In this document: positions 7,390 through 16,669 of the stretch, one piece after another
Position numbering within the stretch: the first letter of the stretch is position 1
How the letters are laid out: each line of letters begins with the position of its first letter
Source: JAAAPF01 sp964481035
Lineage (GTDB): Bacteria; Pseudomonadota; Alphaproteobacteria; Geminicoccales; Geminicoccaceae
Length of the DNA stretch: 27,750 nt
Assembly: GCA_964481035.1 (NCBI GenBank)
Contig: CAYZSE010000029.1
Span: forward strand, 1 to 27,750
Direction of reading: 5' to 3'
Notes under the pieces: generated by a model
The model's database searches: none
The model's input: only the letters and a program-made list of their open reading frames with translations
Told to the model about the DNA's origin: nothing
Position numbers and translations under genes: made by a program

Positions 7390-7986
7390 ATGCCGGGAAG
7401 GGCACGAGGCGAGGGCTGGATCGACCGGGCGGAGCGTCGGGTCGCGGCCGCGGTCCACCGCCGCGACGCCTTCTGGTGGCTGACTTTCGTCACCGCCGTC
7501 GAGAACACGGTGATCCCGCTCACCGTCGAGCCGATCGTCGTGCCGTTGATGGTGCTCTACCGCGATCGCGCCTGGTTGCTCGCCGCCGCCATGGCTCTCG
7601 GCTCGGTCCTGGGCGGCGTCGCCATGTACGCGGCCGGCGCCGGCCTCGCCACGGCGCTCGACCCCCTCCTCGACGTTCGGGGCGACGCCGCCGCGGCCTT
7701 CGCCGAGCGCCTCGCCGAGAACGGCTTCTGGGTCCTCTTCATCTTCGCCGCGAGCCCGCTTCCCTTTCAGGCTGCGACCACCGGCGCCGGCGCGGCGGGC
7801 TATCCCTTCCTGTGGTTCCTGCTCGCCATCACCCTCGGCCGGAGCGCCGTCTACGCGACCTTCGCCCTCGGGGCCGTGCTCGTCGGCGAGCGGTTCGCGG
7901 CGGTGGTGCAGAAGCATCGCGGCCGGGCCATGCTCGGTGGCACACTGGTCGGCATGGCGCTCACCCTGAGCGTCGTGCTCCTCTGA
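7390..7986 (+). CDS. VTT/DedA (SNARE-associated) family membrane protein, YqaA-like
   Basis: The product has 198 residues. A charged N-terminus of about 30 residues is followed by re-entrant and transmembrane segments with the family's features: an acidic residue and prolines in TAVENTVIPLTVEP, a Gly-rich helix GSVLGGVAMYAAGAGL, and LFIFAASPLPFQAATTGAGAAG. DedA/VTT proteins are inner-membrane proteins linked to lipid flipping, proton-motive-force maintenance and envelope integrity; the spacing here fits the YqaA branch best. The ATG at 7390 is preceded by GAGGACGAGG. It ends 13 bp from the convergent methyltransferase stop. The true substrate is unknown. The lipid link makes the pairing with the MCE operon across the shared promoter region suggestive. 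Confidence 0.85.
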   Translation: MPGRARGEGWIDRAERRVAAAVHRRDAFWWLTFVTAVENTVIPLTVEPIVVPLMVLYRDRAWLLAAAMALGSVLGGVAMYAAGAGLATALDPLLDVRGDAAAAFAERLAENGFWVLFIFAASPLPFQAATTGAGAAGYPFLWFLLAITLGRSAVYATFALGAVLVGERFAAVVQKHRGRAMLGGTLVGMALTLSVVLL

Positions 7987-7999
7987 ACCGCCCTTGCCG

Positions 8000-9049
8000 T
8001 CAGGGACGCGCCTCGAGGACCATGTTGAAGGGGGTCTCGGTGGCGCGGCGGACGGACGCGAAGCCGCCGGCGCGGAGGCTCTCGGCGAGGCGCCGCTCGC
8101 CGGCCTGGGCGCCGAGCGCCGTGCCGACCTCCTGGGCGAGCGAGGTCGGCACGCAGATCATCGTCGAGGCCGCATAGTAGAGGCGGCCGACGGGATTGAG
8201 GTTGTCCGCGAGCGCATCTCCCGCCATCGGCTCGACGATCATCCAGGCACCGTCGGGCTTCAGGCTCTGGCGGACGTGCGCGGCGGCACCCGCCGGGTCG
8301 CCCATGTCGTGCAGGCAGTCGAAGCAGGTGACGAGGTCGTAGTCGTGGCCCGGAAAGTCCTTGGCCGTCGCCGTCTCGAAGCGCACGTTGACGAGGCGAT
8401 GGGCGGCGGCGTGGGACTTCGCCTCCTCGATCGAGGGCGCGTGGAAGTCGAAGCCCACGACCTCGGCCTCGGGGAACGCCTCCGCCATGATCAGCGTCGA
8501 GAAGCCGTGGCCGCAACCGACGTCGGCGATCTTGCCGCCCCGCTCCAGCCGCTCGACCATGCCGTCGAGCGCCGGCAGCCAGCTCTGGACGAGGTTGGCG
8601 CGATACCCGGGCCGGAAGAACTTGGCGACGGCGCAGAACATGCAGCTCGCCTGATCGCCCCAGGCGACGCCCTCGCCGGTGCGGAACGCCGCCTGGACCC
8701 TGGGCTGGTTCTCGATCCCGCTGACCGCGTTGTCGAAGGCGCCGACGAGGTAGACCGGGCTGTCGGGATCGGCGAACACCAGAGCCTGCTCGTCGTTGAT
8801 GGCGAATGCCCCGCTCGCCGGGTCGTAGTCGACATAGCCGGCGCCGGCCATGCTCGCGAGCCATTCCCGGAGATAGCGCTCGGCGCAGCCGGTCCGTTCG
8901 GCGAGCAGCGCGCTCGTCGCCGGCCCGCCGGACTTGAGCGCGGCGAACAGCCCCAGCTGCTCGCCCATGCGGACGAGCGGCACCGAATAGGCCCCGCCGA
9001 GATCGCCGATCACCTTGCCCAGCAGATCGAACAGCTTCTGGTCGTTCAC
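8000..9049 (-). CDS. class I SAM-dependent methyltransferase with N-terminal winged-helix domain
   Basis: The 349-residue protein has a helical/winged-helix dimerisation region (about 1-90, with LGLFAALKSGGPATSALLAE) of the O-methyltransferase kind, then a Rossmann SAM-binding domain. Motif I is KIADVGCGHGF (173-183), followed by the acidic VVGFDFHAPSI and the motif IV-like DLVTCFDCLHDMGDP. It resembles the Rv2258c-type methyltransferases; the acceptor substrate cannot be told. Start GTG 9049 is chosen because GGGGAGG lies 7 nt upstream (9057-9063 on the plus strand); an open extension to 9094 lacks such a site. The CDFCLHD-type Cys cluster and MFCAVAKFF are notable Cys-rich spots. It is followed convergently by the VTT gene. 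Confidence 0.87.
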   Translation of the reverse strand: MNDQKLFDLLGKVIGDLGGAYSVPLVRMGEQLGLFAALKSGGPATSALLAERTGCAERYLREWLASMAGAGYVDYDPASGAFAINDEQALVFADPDSPVYLVGAFDNAVSGIENQPRVQAAFRTGEGVAWGDQASCMFCAVAKFFRPGYRANLVQSWLPALDGMVERLERGGKIADVGCGHGFSTLIMAEAFPEAEVVGFDFHAPSIEEAKSHAAAHRLVNVRFETATAKDFPGHDYDLVTCFDCLHDMGDPAGAAAHVRQSLKPDGAWMIVEPMAGDALADNLNPVGRLYYAASTMICVPTSLAQEVGTALGAQAGERRLAESLRAGGFASVRRATETPFNMVLEARP

Positions 9050-9220
9050 GGCCTCGCCTCCCCTGCGATCGAACCCTCGCCAGCAGTAGCTCACGACGGT
9101 GACCGCGCGACGTGCCGAAGGTCACAAGCTCGCGAGGGGGCGCACGCCCGTCGCGGGTGTGGGCACGAGGCGCCGGGAGACGACGGCCAGTCGCCTGCTC
9201 GAGGACGCCGGCGCCGCTCG

Positions 9221-10279
9221 CTATTGCGGCGTCGCCTCGAGGAAGGCGAAGGCTTCCGCGGCTTCGAGCGAGCCTGCGGCGTTGCCGGCGTAGACCGACC
9301 CGTCCGTGAGCATCAGCCGTCGGGCGGGGGCGCCTTCGGCGAAGTCGAGGTCGGCGAGGTCGATCCAGAAGACGTTGGGGCTCCGCGTCGACTCGAAGTA
9401 GTAGCGCCCGTTCTTGTGATCCGAGACCGACCGCCACAGCGTCGACGAGATATTGGGTTGGCCCGGCGTCGTGATGCCCAGCGGAACCGAGGCGTTGCGG
9501 ATCACCGAGAACGCCGCGGCGACGGCGGTCTGGTCGTCCACGTCCTTCGGCAGCGCGTCGAGATAGAACGAGGTCCGCGCGTAGCGGTCCGCGGCGCGGT
9601 TCGTCCCCGGCAGCATGGTGAGCCCGCCGATCTGCTTCCAGTAGGCGTCGAGCGCAAGCTGCTGGTCGTAGGTCGGCGAGTTGGTCATCACCTGGAACCG
9701 GCGGCCGTGATGGATCACCAGTTCGTCGTCGACGTACTCGAACACGGCGGAATCGCCGCTGGCGTCGCTGATCGACAGGTGGACCGTGCCGGCGTGGCCG
9801 TCGGGCGACATGACGGGCACGACGAAGAAGGGCTCCTGCTCGAGCGCCGCCACGGCCTCGGCCACCGTGGCGAAGTTGTCGAGCGCGTACTGCGTCCAGG
9901 CCGAGATCGACATCGGCCGGCTGCCGGGCACGGGCGCGGCTTCGGGATAATCCGATTCGGAGAGGTAGAGGAGGTTGGCGACGAGGCCCGCGTCGTTCAT
10001 CCCGTCGGCGGTGGCCGCGTCGAAGGCGGACACGACGACGCTGCCGTATTGCGAGGTCCAGGTGATCGTTTCCGGCCCGGCGGCCCCGTCGCGCGCCATG
10101 CCCCGGGGGAAGACCCAGAGGTTCGAGCCGATCGGTCCCATCCAGTCCATGCTGCGCAGCGTGATGACGATATCGTTCTCGCCGAGGAAAACGCCGCGGG
10201 TGCACGCGTCGGCCGCGCTCGCAGATAGCCCTGCCGCGAGCGCCAGCCCCACGGTCGCCCGCCTCACCAGCCATGCCAT
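9221..10279 (-). CDS. exported linear amide C-N hydrolase (choloylglycine hydrolase/penicillin V acylase family)
   Basis: The precursor has 352 residues with a signal peptide (1-25, ending SASAADA) whose removal would expose Cys26 as the N-terminal nucleophile, as required in this Ntn-hydrolase family. Conserved active-site features follow: LRSMDW with Arg42 and Asp45, DGMNDAGL with the oxyanion Asn, and MTNSPTYDQQL with the second Asn. Family members cleave amide bonds in conjugated bile acids, penicillin V or N-acyl homoserine lactones; the proteobacterial branch is often periplasmic and can quench AHL signals, but the substrate here is not determined. ATG 10279 has AGGGAGA 7 nt upstream. 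The next gene downstream is the methyltransferase, 171 bp away. Confidence 0.92.
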   Translation of the reverse strand: MAWLVRRATVGLALAAGLSASAADACTRGVFLGENDIVITLRSMDWMGPIGSNLWVFPRGMARDGAAGPETITWTSQYGSVVVSAFDAATADGMNDAGLVANLLYLSESDYPEAAPVPGSRPMSISAWTQYALDNFATVAEAVAALEQEPFFVVPVMSPDGHAGTVHLSISDASGDSAVFEYVDDELVIHHGRRFQVMTNSPTYDQQLALDAYWKQIGGLTMLPGTNRAADRYARTSFYLDALPKDVDDQTAVAAAFSVIRNASVPLGITTPGQPNISSTLWRSVSDHKNGRYYFESTRSPNVFWIDLADLDFAEGAPARRLMLTDGSVYAGNAAGSLEAAEAFAFLEATPQ

Positions 10280-10487
10280 CGGCCGTCTCCCTGAAATGTG
10301 CCTTCACCGAGGTGAGAGTAGCGCAGGGGTCGGGATCCATGCCATCCCTCGACGTGGACGCGATGAAGCCATCCGCCGATGCGTCGCCGTGCCGTGCCGA
10401 CGGCCGGCGCCGCCAACGCGATACCGCGCCGGTCCGAGGGGGGCGAGAGAGTGCGCGGGGCCGGCAGCCGTCGCCCGCGCCGCCGGG
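10280..10487. other. 208-bp gap between moaE and the amide hydrolase gene
   Basis: Both flanking genes are on the minus strand. The stretch should hold the 3' flank of the moa operon and the promoter of the hydrolase gene. Apart from a small inverted repeat (TCACC-GA-GGTGA at 10304-10315, 25 bp before the hydrolase start), I see no convincing promoter, terminator or coding region. Confidence 0.4.
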
Positions 10488-10949
10488 TCAGGTCCGCTCC
10501 GAAGCTGCCCAGCGCTCGGCCGCCGCGTCGTCGCTGGCGTTGGCGTCGACCCAGCGCGCCCCCCCGCCGACCGTCTCCTCGAGCTTCCAGAACGGGGCCT
10601 GGGTCTTGAGCCAGTCCATGAGGAAGGCGCAGGCCTCGAAGGCGGCCTGGCGGTGGCGGGACGCGGTGACGACCAGCACGATCGGCTCGCCCGGGACCAT
10701 GCGGCCGTGACGGTGGACGACGAGGCTCGCCTCCAGGGGCCAACGGGCGCGGGCCTCCTCCTCGATGCGGGCGAGCTCGCGCTCGGTCATGCCCGGGTAG
10801 TGCTCGAGGGTCATCGCGGTGACGGCGTCTCCCCCGTCGCCTCGGACCACGCCCTGGAAGCTGACGACGGCGCCGATGTCGGTTCGCCCGGCGGTGAGTG
10901 CGGCGATCTCGGCGCCGGCGTCGAAGGGCTCCTGCTGGACGCGGATCAT
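10488..10949 (-). CDS. moaE: molybdopterin synthase catalytic subunit MoaE
   Basis: The 153-residue protein has the MoaE pattern: GAVVSFQGVVRGDGGD near residue 25, LEHYPGMTERELARI, the His-rich VVHRHGRMVPGEPIV, and the catalytic lysines in MDWLKTQAPFWKLEE. MoaE binds precursor Z (cPMP) and transfers sulfur from two MoaD thiocarboxylates to make molybdopterin in the cytoplasm. Its ATG at 10949 overlaps the moaD TGA as ATGA, so the two subunits are translationally coupled. It is the last gene of uvrC-pgsA-moaD-moaE, an order common in alphaproteobacteria. Confidence 0.96.
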   Translation of the reverse strand: MIRVQQEPFDAGAEIAALTAGRTDIGAVVSFQGVVRGDGGDAVTAMTLEHYPGMTERELARIEEEARARWPLEASLVVHRHGRMVPGEPIVLVVTASRHRQAAFEACAFLMDWLKTQAPFWKLEETVGGGARWVDANASDDAAAERWAASERT

Positions 10950-11197
10950 CCGCCCGTCACCGGCGGGAAGAAGGCGACCTCGTCGTCCGGCGTCAGCGCG
11001 ATGTCGTCGGGGACGTGGACCTGGTTGACCGCGATGCGGACGACGCCCGGCGCCTCCCATGCCTGCTTGAATCCCGGCGAGCGCTCGGCGAGCCAGGCGG
11101 CGAGCTCGCGTACGGTGGTCACGCCGTCGGGCAGCTCGATCTCCTCGCTCGCCTTGCCGACGCGGTGCCTGAGCCAGGCGAAATAGAGGATGCGCAT
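10946..11197 (-). CDS. moaD: molybdopterin synthase sulfur carrier MoaD
   Basis: The 83-residue ubiquitin-like protein starts MRILYFAWLRHRVGK, contains the usual LPDGVTTVRELAAWL segment and ends in the obligatory Gly-Gly (FFPPVTGG). The C-terminal glycine is adenylylated by MoeB and converted to a thiocarboxylate that donates sulfur to cPMP in the MoaE active site. Its ATG is 5 bp from the pgsA stop and its TGA overlaps the moaE start. Length and both ends are normal. Confidence 0.96.
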   Translation of the reverse strand: MRILYFAWLRHRVGKASEEIELPDGVTTVRELAAWLAERSPGFKQAWEAPGVVRIAVNQVHVPDDIALTPDDEVAFFPPVTGG

Positions 11198-11202
11198 GGG
11201 TC

Positions 11203-11757
11203 TCAGCCCTCGAGGCGGGTGGGGTCGGCGAGCTCCTTGAGCCCGGCCGCGACGTACTGGGCGCCGGTGATCGCGGTGAGCGCCGCGGCGAGCCAGAGGA
11301 GCGCCGCGCCGACGGTCGCGCCGTAGGGCAGCGCCGCGGCGACGATGAGCACCGAGAGCGCCACCATCTGCACCGTCGTCTTCCACTTGGCGAGCACGGT
11401 CACGGGCAGCGCCGGGCCGCGGCCGGCGAGGGCCTCCCTCAGGCCCGAGACCGTCAGCTCGCGCACGAGGATGACGAGGACGGGCAGCATCGGCGCCGCA
11501 CCGTCGCCGAGCAGGATGACGAGCGGGGTCGCGACGAGGAGCTTGTCGGCGATCGGATCGAGGCAGCGCCCCAGGGGCGTCACCTGGTTCCAGGCGCGGG
11601 CGAGGCGGCCGTCGACCCAGTCGGTGAGAGCGGCCATGACGAACAGCGCGAGCGCCATCCAGCGGGCGACGGGGTCGTCGACCATCAACAGGGCTGCGAG
11701 CGGGACCAGCGCCGCGATGCGGACGATGGTGAGCCAGGTGGGAAGGGTGATGGCCAT
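11203..11757 (-). CDS. pgsA: CDP-diacylglycerol--glycerol-3-phosphate 3-phosphatidyltransferase
   Basis: This 184-residue inner-membrane enzyme carries the CDP-alcohol phosphotransferase signature D-G-x2-A-R-x8-G-x3-D-x3-D without deviation (Asp49, Arg54, Gly63, Asp67, Asp71). It transfers a phosphatidyl group from CDP-diacylglycerol to glycerol-3-phosphate, the committed step to phosphatidylglycerol and cardiolipin. The N-terminus MAITLPTWLTIVRI is typical for PgsA, with several further membrane helices. Its ATG lies 3 bp after the uvrC stop. The C-terminal segment GAQYVAAGLKEL is also usual for alphaproteobacterial PgsA. Confidence 0.95.
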   Translation of the reverse strand: MAITLPTWLTIVRIAALVPLAALLMVDDPVARWMALALFVMAALTDWVDGRLARAWNQVTPLGRCLDPIADKLLVATPLVILLGDGAAPMLPVLVILVRELTVSGLREALAGRGPALPVTVLAKWKTTVQMVALSVLIVAAALPYGATVGAALLWLAAALTAITGAQYVAAGLKELADPTRLEG

Positions 11758-11760
11758 GGC

Positions 11761-13835
<2,075 letters not shown>

Positions 13836-13900
13836 GGCGCGAACGTGGCACGGCGCACGCGGGTATTCAACGCCGCGCCGGTCTCCTGGAGCGCCGGCTC

Positions 13901-16066
13901 CTAAAGGCGGATGGCCTCGAGCGTGCGGATCGGCTCGGCCTCGTCGTCGGCGGGTGCGACGAAGCCGTCGGCCTCCAGCACGGCGTCGGCAAAGACCACG
14001 CCCGTGCGTTCCCCGATCCGCGCGATCGGCCGCTGGATCGTCGCGAACTCGCCGATGCGGAAGCGCTCCTCGACGGGCATCGCCTCGAGGCCGGCCCGGT
14101 CGATCGCCGTCTGCTGCTCCATGACGAAGCCGTAGCTCCGCAGGCGGGTGGCGTCCTCCTCGCCGGCGATCGGCTCGGCGACGACGACGACCTTCCAGTA
14201 GTCGAGCGGCACGTTGAACCGCCCGCCGCCGAAATCGTGCGGGATCGCCCGATCCTCGGCCAGCACCGGCCCGGCGAAGAGGGTCAGGCGGTCGCCGACC
14301 GCGCCGGCCTGCGCGCCGATGTGCTTCTCCAGCTTGCCCCAGACGCCGCGGAAGCCGAACGCGGCCCGGTTGAATTCCTCGTGCTGCGGCGTGCAGTTCG
14401 TCCAGTGGAAGGTGTCGGCGTTGGCGTACTCCACCTCCTCGCGGGTGACGCCCCAGGCATTGTCGTCGCGGCGGACGACGTGCCCGCGGTCGAACTTGCG
14501 GGCCGGCTTGTAGAGCTCCTCGTCCTCGATCTGCAGGCTCGGCGGCAGGCGCGGATCGAGGATCCACTCGTCGGACCCGAACTCGTCGCGGCTGATGTTC
14601 CAGCGAACCTCCGGGCTGTAGTCGACGTTGACCGCCGACCACATCTGCAACAGCCACCGCGCGTTCATCGCCAGCGAGAAGTGGTGGTAGTCGAAGACGA
14701 CCGGCTGGCCGTGCCGATCGTTGCGCATCTCGGCGAGTCGATGGGCGGCAATCCGCGGCGGATCGACCCGATGCCCCCGCAGGAAGTACGCGTCGTAGCC
14801 ACGCCGGCGACCGTAATCTGGGTCGCGCCGCAGGCGCCGCTCCCTGGTCTCGCTCGGCGTGCCGGCCGCAGGTGCTGCGGGCGTTCCAGGCCATGGCGGT
14901 GACGGTGTCGAAACGTTGCCGAAGTAGAGCTGCGCGTCGCCGCGGATGGTGATCACCGGTGCCGTCGTCCCGGCCGCGGTCGAGGTGACGACCGCCGGCG
15001 CGACCGGGAGCCCCGCCGTCTGTAACGGGACGAGGTCGGCGGTCTCCTCCAGCTCCCCGCACTCGAAGATCAAATCGCGTAAGGCGGCCTGCGCCGGCGT
15101 GTCGAAGGTGAGTGCCCGCAGGCTCGCGACGATGCGGCTCACCCGCGCCCCCTCGTTGGCGATCCAGCGGATGGCGTCGTCGCCCTGGTCCGGATGCCAA
15201 GGCCCGCCCTCGTCGTTGACGATCGTGTCGCCGCGCATCTCGGGCACCCCGCTGCGATGCAGGGCGACGACCTCCCAGACGGCGTTGAATGCCGGTGAGC
15301 CGGACGAGCCGGGGCGCGTGTCGGTGGTGTAGTGAAGGTAGCTCTCGAGCCGATCGACCACGAGGTTGTTCACCGAGGCATAGCGCTTGGGCCCGCCGTC
15401 CGGGTGCTGGATGATGCCGATCGGATGGCCGACGAGGATCTTGCCGGTCATCTCGATGAGCGGAAGGTATCCCCAGGAGCCGAGCGCCGTCTGCGCCAAG
15501 CTCGAGGGCTTCACCGCGACCACCGCGTAGTCCAGGTGCGGATCGCTCGCGAAGAAGGTGTCGGCGTCGAGCTCGAAGATCTCGCCGCTGCGCAGCGGCC
15601 CGCCGGCATGCTCGTGCTCGTAGCCGAACTGCGCGCCGTGGCCGCGGACGTCGCTCGCCGTCGCAAAGACGTGGTGGTTGGTCATGAGCAGACCGGAGGC
15701 GATCAGAAAGCCCGTCGCTTGGCCCAGTGGCTCCACACCGCGACCGCCGAGCACCACGATGCGGGCGACCGGTCGCCCGGCCCGCCGCTCGGCTTGCGAG
15801 CCGGGGATATCCGCAAAGTCGGCACCACCGATGATCCGCTCGGCGGTCAGGTCGAAGGCGCGGTCCTGCGCCGATGCCTTTCGCGCCATCCGGGCGCGCC
15901 GGCTCGCGAAGTTGGCGACCGCTTCTTGGATATCGGCCTGCGTCGGCCCGCCCAGGCTGAGCCGCTTTCGCTGGTCGGCCCGTTGCGGCGCGCGCTCCTG
16001 CCAGCGGCGCCCGGCCTCGCGCGCGGCTTCGATGGACGCCTCCCGAAACCGATTGAGCGGTGCCAT
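13901..16066 (-). CDS. V8/trypsin-like serine protease fused to DNA/RNA non-specific endonuclease
   Basis: The 721-residue protein has two catalytic modules. Residues about 100-300 are a chymotrypsin-fold protease of the V8/S1B kind: His132 in TNHHVF, Asp179 in HLDYAVV and Ser255 in PGSSGSPAF. Residues about 420-700 are a DNA/RNA non-specific (NUC, beta-beta-alpha metal) nuclease, with DRGH at 526-529 (general base His529) and the metal-binding Asn region HWTNCTPQHEEFN (557, 566). A Pro/Ala-rich linker lies at about 385-405. There is no signal peptide or TM helix, so it is probably cytosolic unless secreted by another route. ATG 16066 is set by GGGAGG 5 nt upstream. Both active sites look intact. 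The role is not known; a protease-triggered nuclease effector is one possibility. Confidence 0.9.
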   Translation of the reverse strand: MAPLNRFREASIEAAREAGRRWQERAPQRADQRKRLSLGGPTQADIQEAVANFASRRARMARKASAQDRAFDLTAERIIGGADFADIPGSQAERRAGRPVARIVVLGGRGVEPLGQATGFLIASGLLMTNHHVFATASDVRGHGAQFGYEHEHAGGPLRSGEIFELDADTFFASDPHLDYAVVAVKPSSLAQTALGSWGYLPLIEMTGKILVGHPIGIIQHPDGGPKRYASVNNLVVDRLESYLHYTTDTRPGSSGSPAFNAVWEVVALHRSGVPEMRGDTIVNDEGGPWHPDQGDDAIRWIANEGARVSRIVASLRALTFDTPAQAALRDLIFECGELEETADLVPLQTAGLPVAPAVVTSTAAGTTAPVITIRGDAQLYFGNVSTPSPPWPGTPAAPAAGTPSETRERRLRRDPDYGRRRGYDAYFLRGHRVDPPRIAAHRLAEMRNDRHGQPVVFDYHHFSLAMNARWLLQMWSAVNVDYSPEVRWNISRDEFGSDEWILDPRLPPSLQIEDEELYKPARKFDRGHVVRRDDNAWGVTREEVEYANADTFHWTNCTPQHEEFNRAAFGFRGVWGKLEKHIGAQAGAVGDRLTLFAGPVLAEDRAIPHDFGGGRFNVPLDYWKVVVVAEPIAGEEDATRLRSYGFVMEQQTAIDRAGLEAMPVEERFRIGEFATIQRPIARIGERTGVVFADAVLEADGFVAPADDEAEPIRTLEAIRL

Positions 16067-16357
16067 GTCAGCCTCCCGGGGCGCAGTCTCCGACCGCCCG
16101 TATATTGCCTGTATGTTACGTGATCGGCGGTCGTGTGCGCAAGCCGGTGATCGCGAACTCGGGCGGGTCGTCCGCCGTGGCCCTGACCTTCGGTGAAGCG
16201 AACCCTGCGTTCCGGCAACCCGAGATTGTTCGCCGGGTGCGATTTTGATCACACCCGGGCGTTGAGCGGGCGCCTACGACGAGCCGGTCACCACCGCGGC
16301 GGGGGAGCGCCGACGGGAGGGGGCAACAACCCGAGATCGCACTCAGGAGACGATGTC
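16067..16357. other. 291-bp divergent intergenic region
   Basis: This region separates the protease-nuclease gene (minus) from the 78-residue YRG-repeat gene (plus) and must hold both promoters. It contains an AT-richer pocket at about 16098-16125 (TATATTGCCTGTATGTTACG), unusual for this DNA and a plausible minus-strand core promoter, and the CRP-like palindrome at 16233-16258. I could not fix -35/-10 boxes with confidence, and no coding frame here looks real. Confidence 0.5.
16233..16258. promoter_or_regulatory. CRP/FNR-family-like palindromic operator
   Basis: A 26-bp near-perfect palindrome has arms CCGGGTGCGAT and ATCACACCCGG with one mismatch. Its core reads TGCGA-N6-TCACA (16238-16253), close to the E. 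coli CRP consensus TGTGA-N6-TCACA. It lies 99 bp before the start of the YRG-repeat gene and 166 bp before the protease-nuclease start. Binding by a CRP-like regulator is inferred from the motif only; the same arms could alternatively form an RNA hairpin. Confidence 0.5.
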
Positions 16358-16594
16358 ATGGCCACCACGTTCGATCGCATCGCCATTGCCGACACCGCCG
16401 TCGGCCCGGCCCCGGCTCGCCGGCTGCACTATCGCGGGCTCCAGGTACGCCCCGCCGACCTCGCCGGCGTCGACGCGCCGCGTGCCGGCCGTTGTATGCT
16501 TTGGCGCGGCATCACCTTCGACGGGGTCTTGCTCGACCAGGCCGCGACCGTGCCGTCCCGCCACCGCCGGTTCTATCGCGGCCTCTTTTTCTGA
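16358..16594 (+). CDS. small protein with three Y/W-R-G repeats, DUF4278-like
   Basis: The 78-residue protein begins at an ATG with AGGAG 8 nt upstream (16345-16349). Three short motifs recur at an exact 24-residue period: HYRGLQV at 24, LWRGITF at 48 and FYRGLFF at 72, the last one ending the protein. Short proteins with repeated YRG-x-x-[YF] motifs are known as DUF4278, mostly from cyanobacteria, where the function is unknown; assignment here rests on motif resemblance. There is no signal peptide or TM segment. It is divergent from the protease-nuclease gene and shares its upstream region; a 13-bp hairpin follows 14 bp after the stop. Confidence 0.75.
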   Translation: MATTFDRIAIADTAVGPAPARRLHYRGLQVRPADLAGVDAPRAGRCMLWRGITFDGVLLDQAATVPSRHRRFYRGLFF

Positions 16595-16608
16595 GCCGAC
16601 AGGATCGC

Positions 16609-16635
16609 GCCGGGGGCGCGGGCCGCGCCTCCGGC
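16609..16635. terminator. GC-rich hairpin between convergent genes
   Basis: The arms GCCGGGGGCGCGG (16609-16621) and CCGCGCCTCCGGC (16623-16635) pair over 13 positions with one G-T wobble and almost no loop, so the innermost pairs must open. It sits 14 bp after the stop of the YRG gene and 34 bp after the stop of the convergent MFS gene, where a bidirectional terminator would be expected. No T-run follows on either strand, so intrinsic termination would be weak. Confidence 0.4.
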
Positions 16636-16669
16636 TGTGCTGACGCGCGCAGGTGATGCGCTCCAGCCG

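Noticed and set aside
13888..13901. Small hairpin GGAGC-GCCG-GCTCC at the end of the protease-nuclease gene as a terminator
   Set aside because: Only 5-bp arms, overlapping the stop codon, no T-run; such short GC arms are frequent by chance here.
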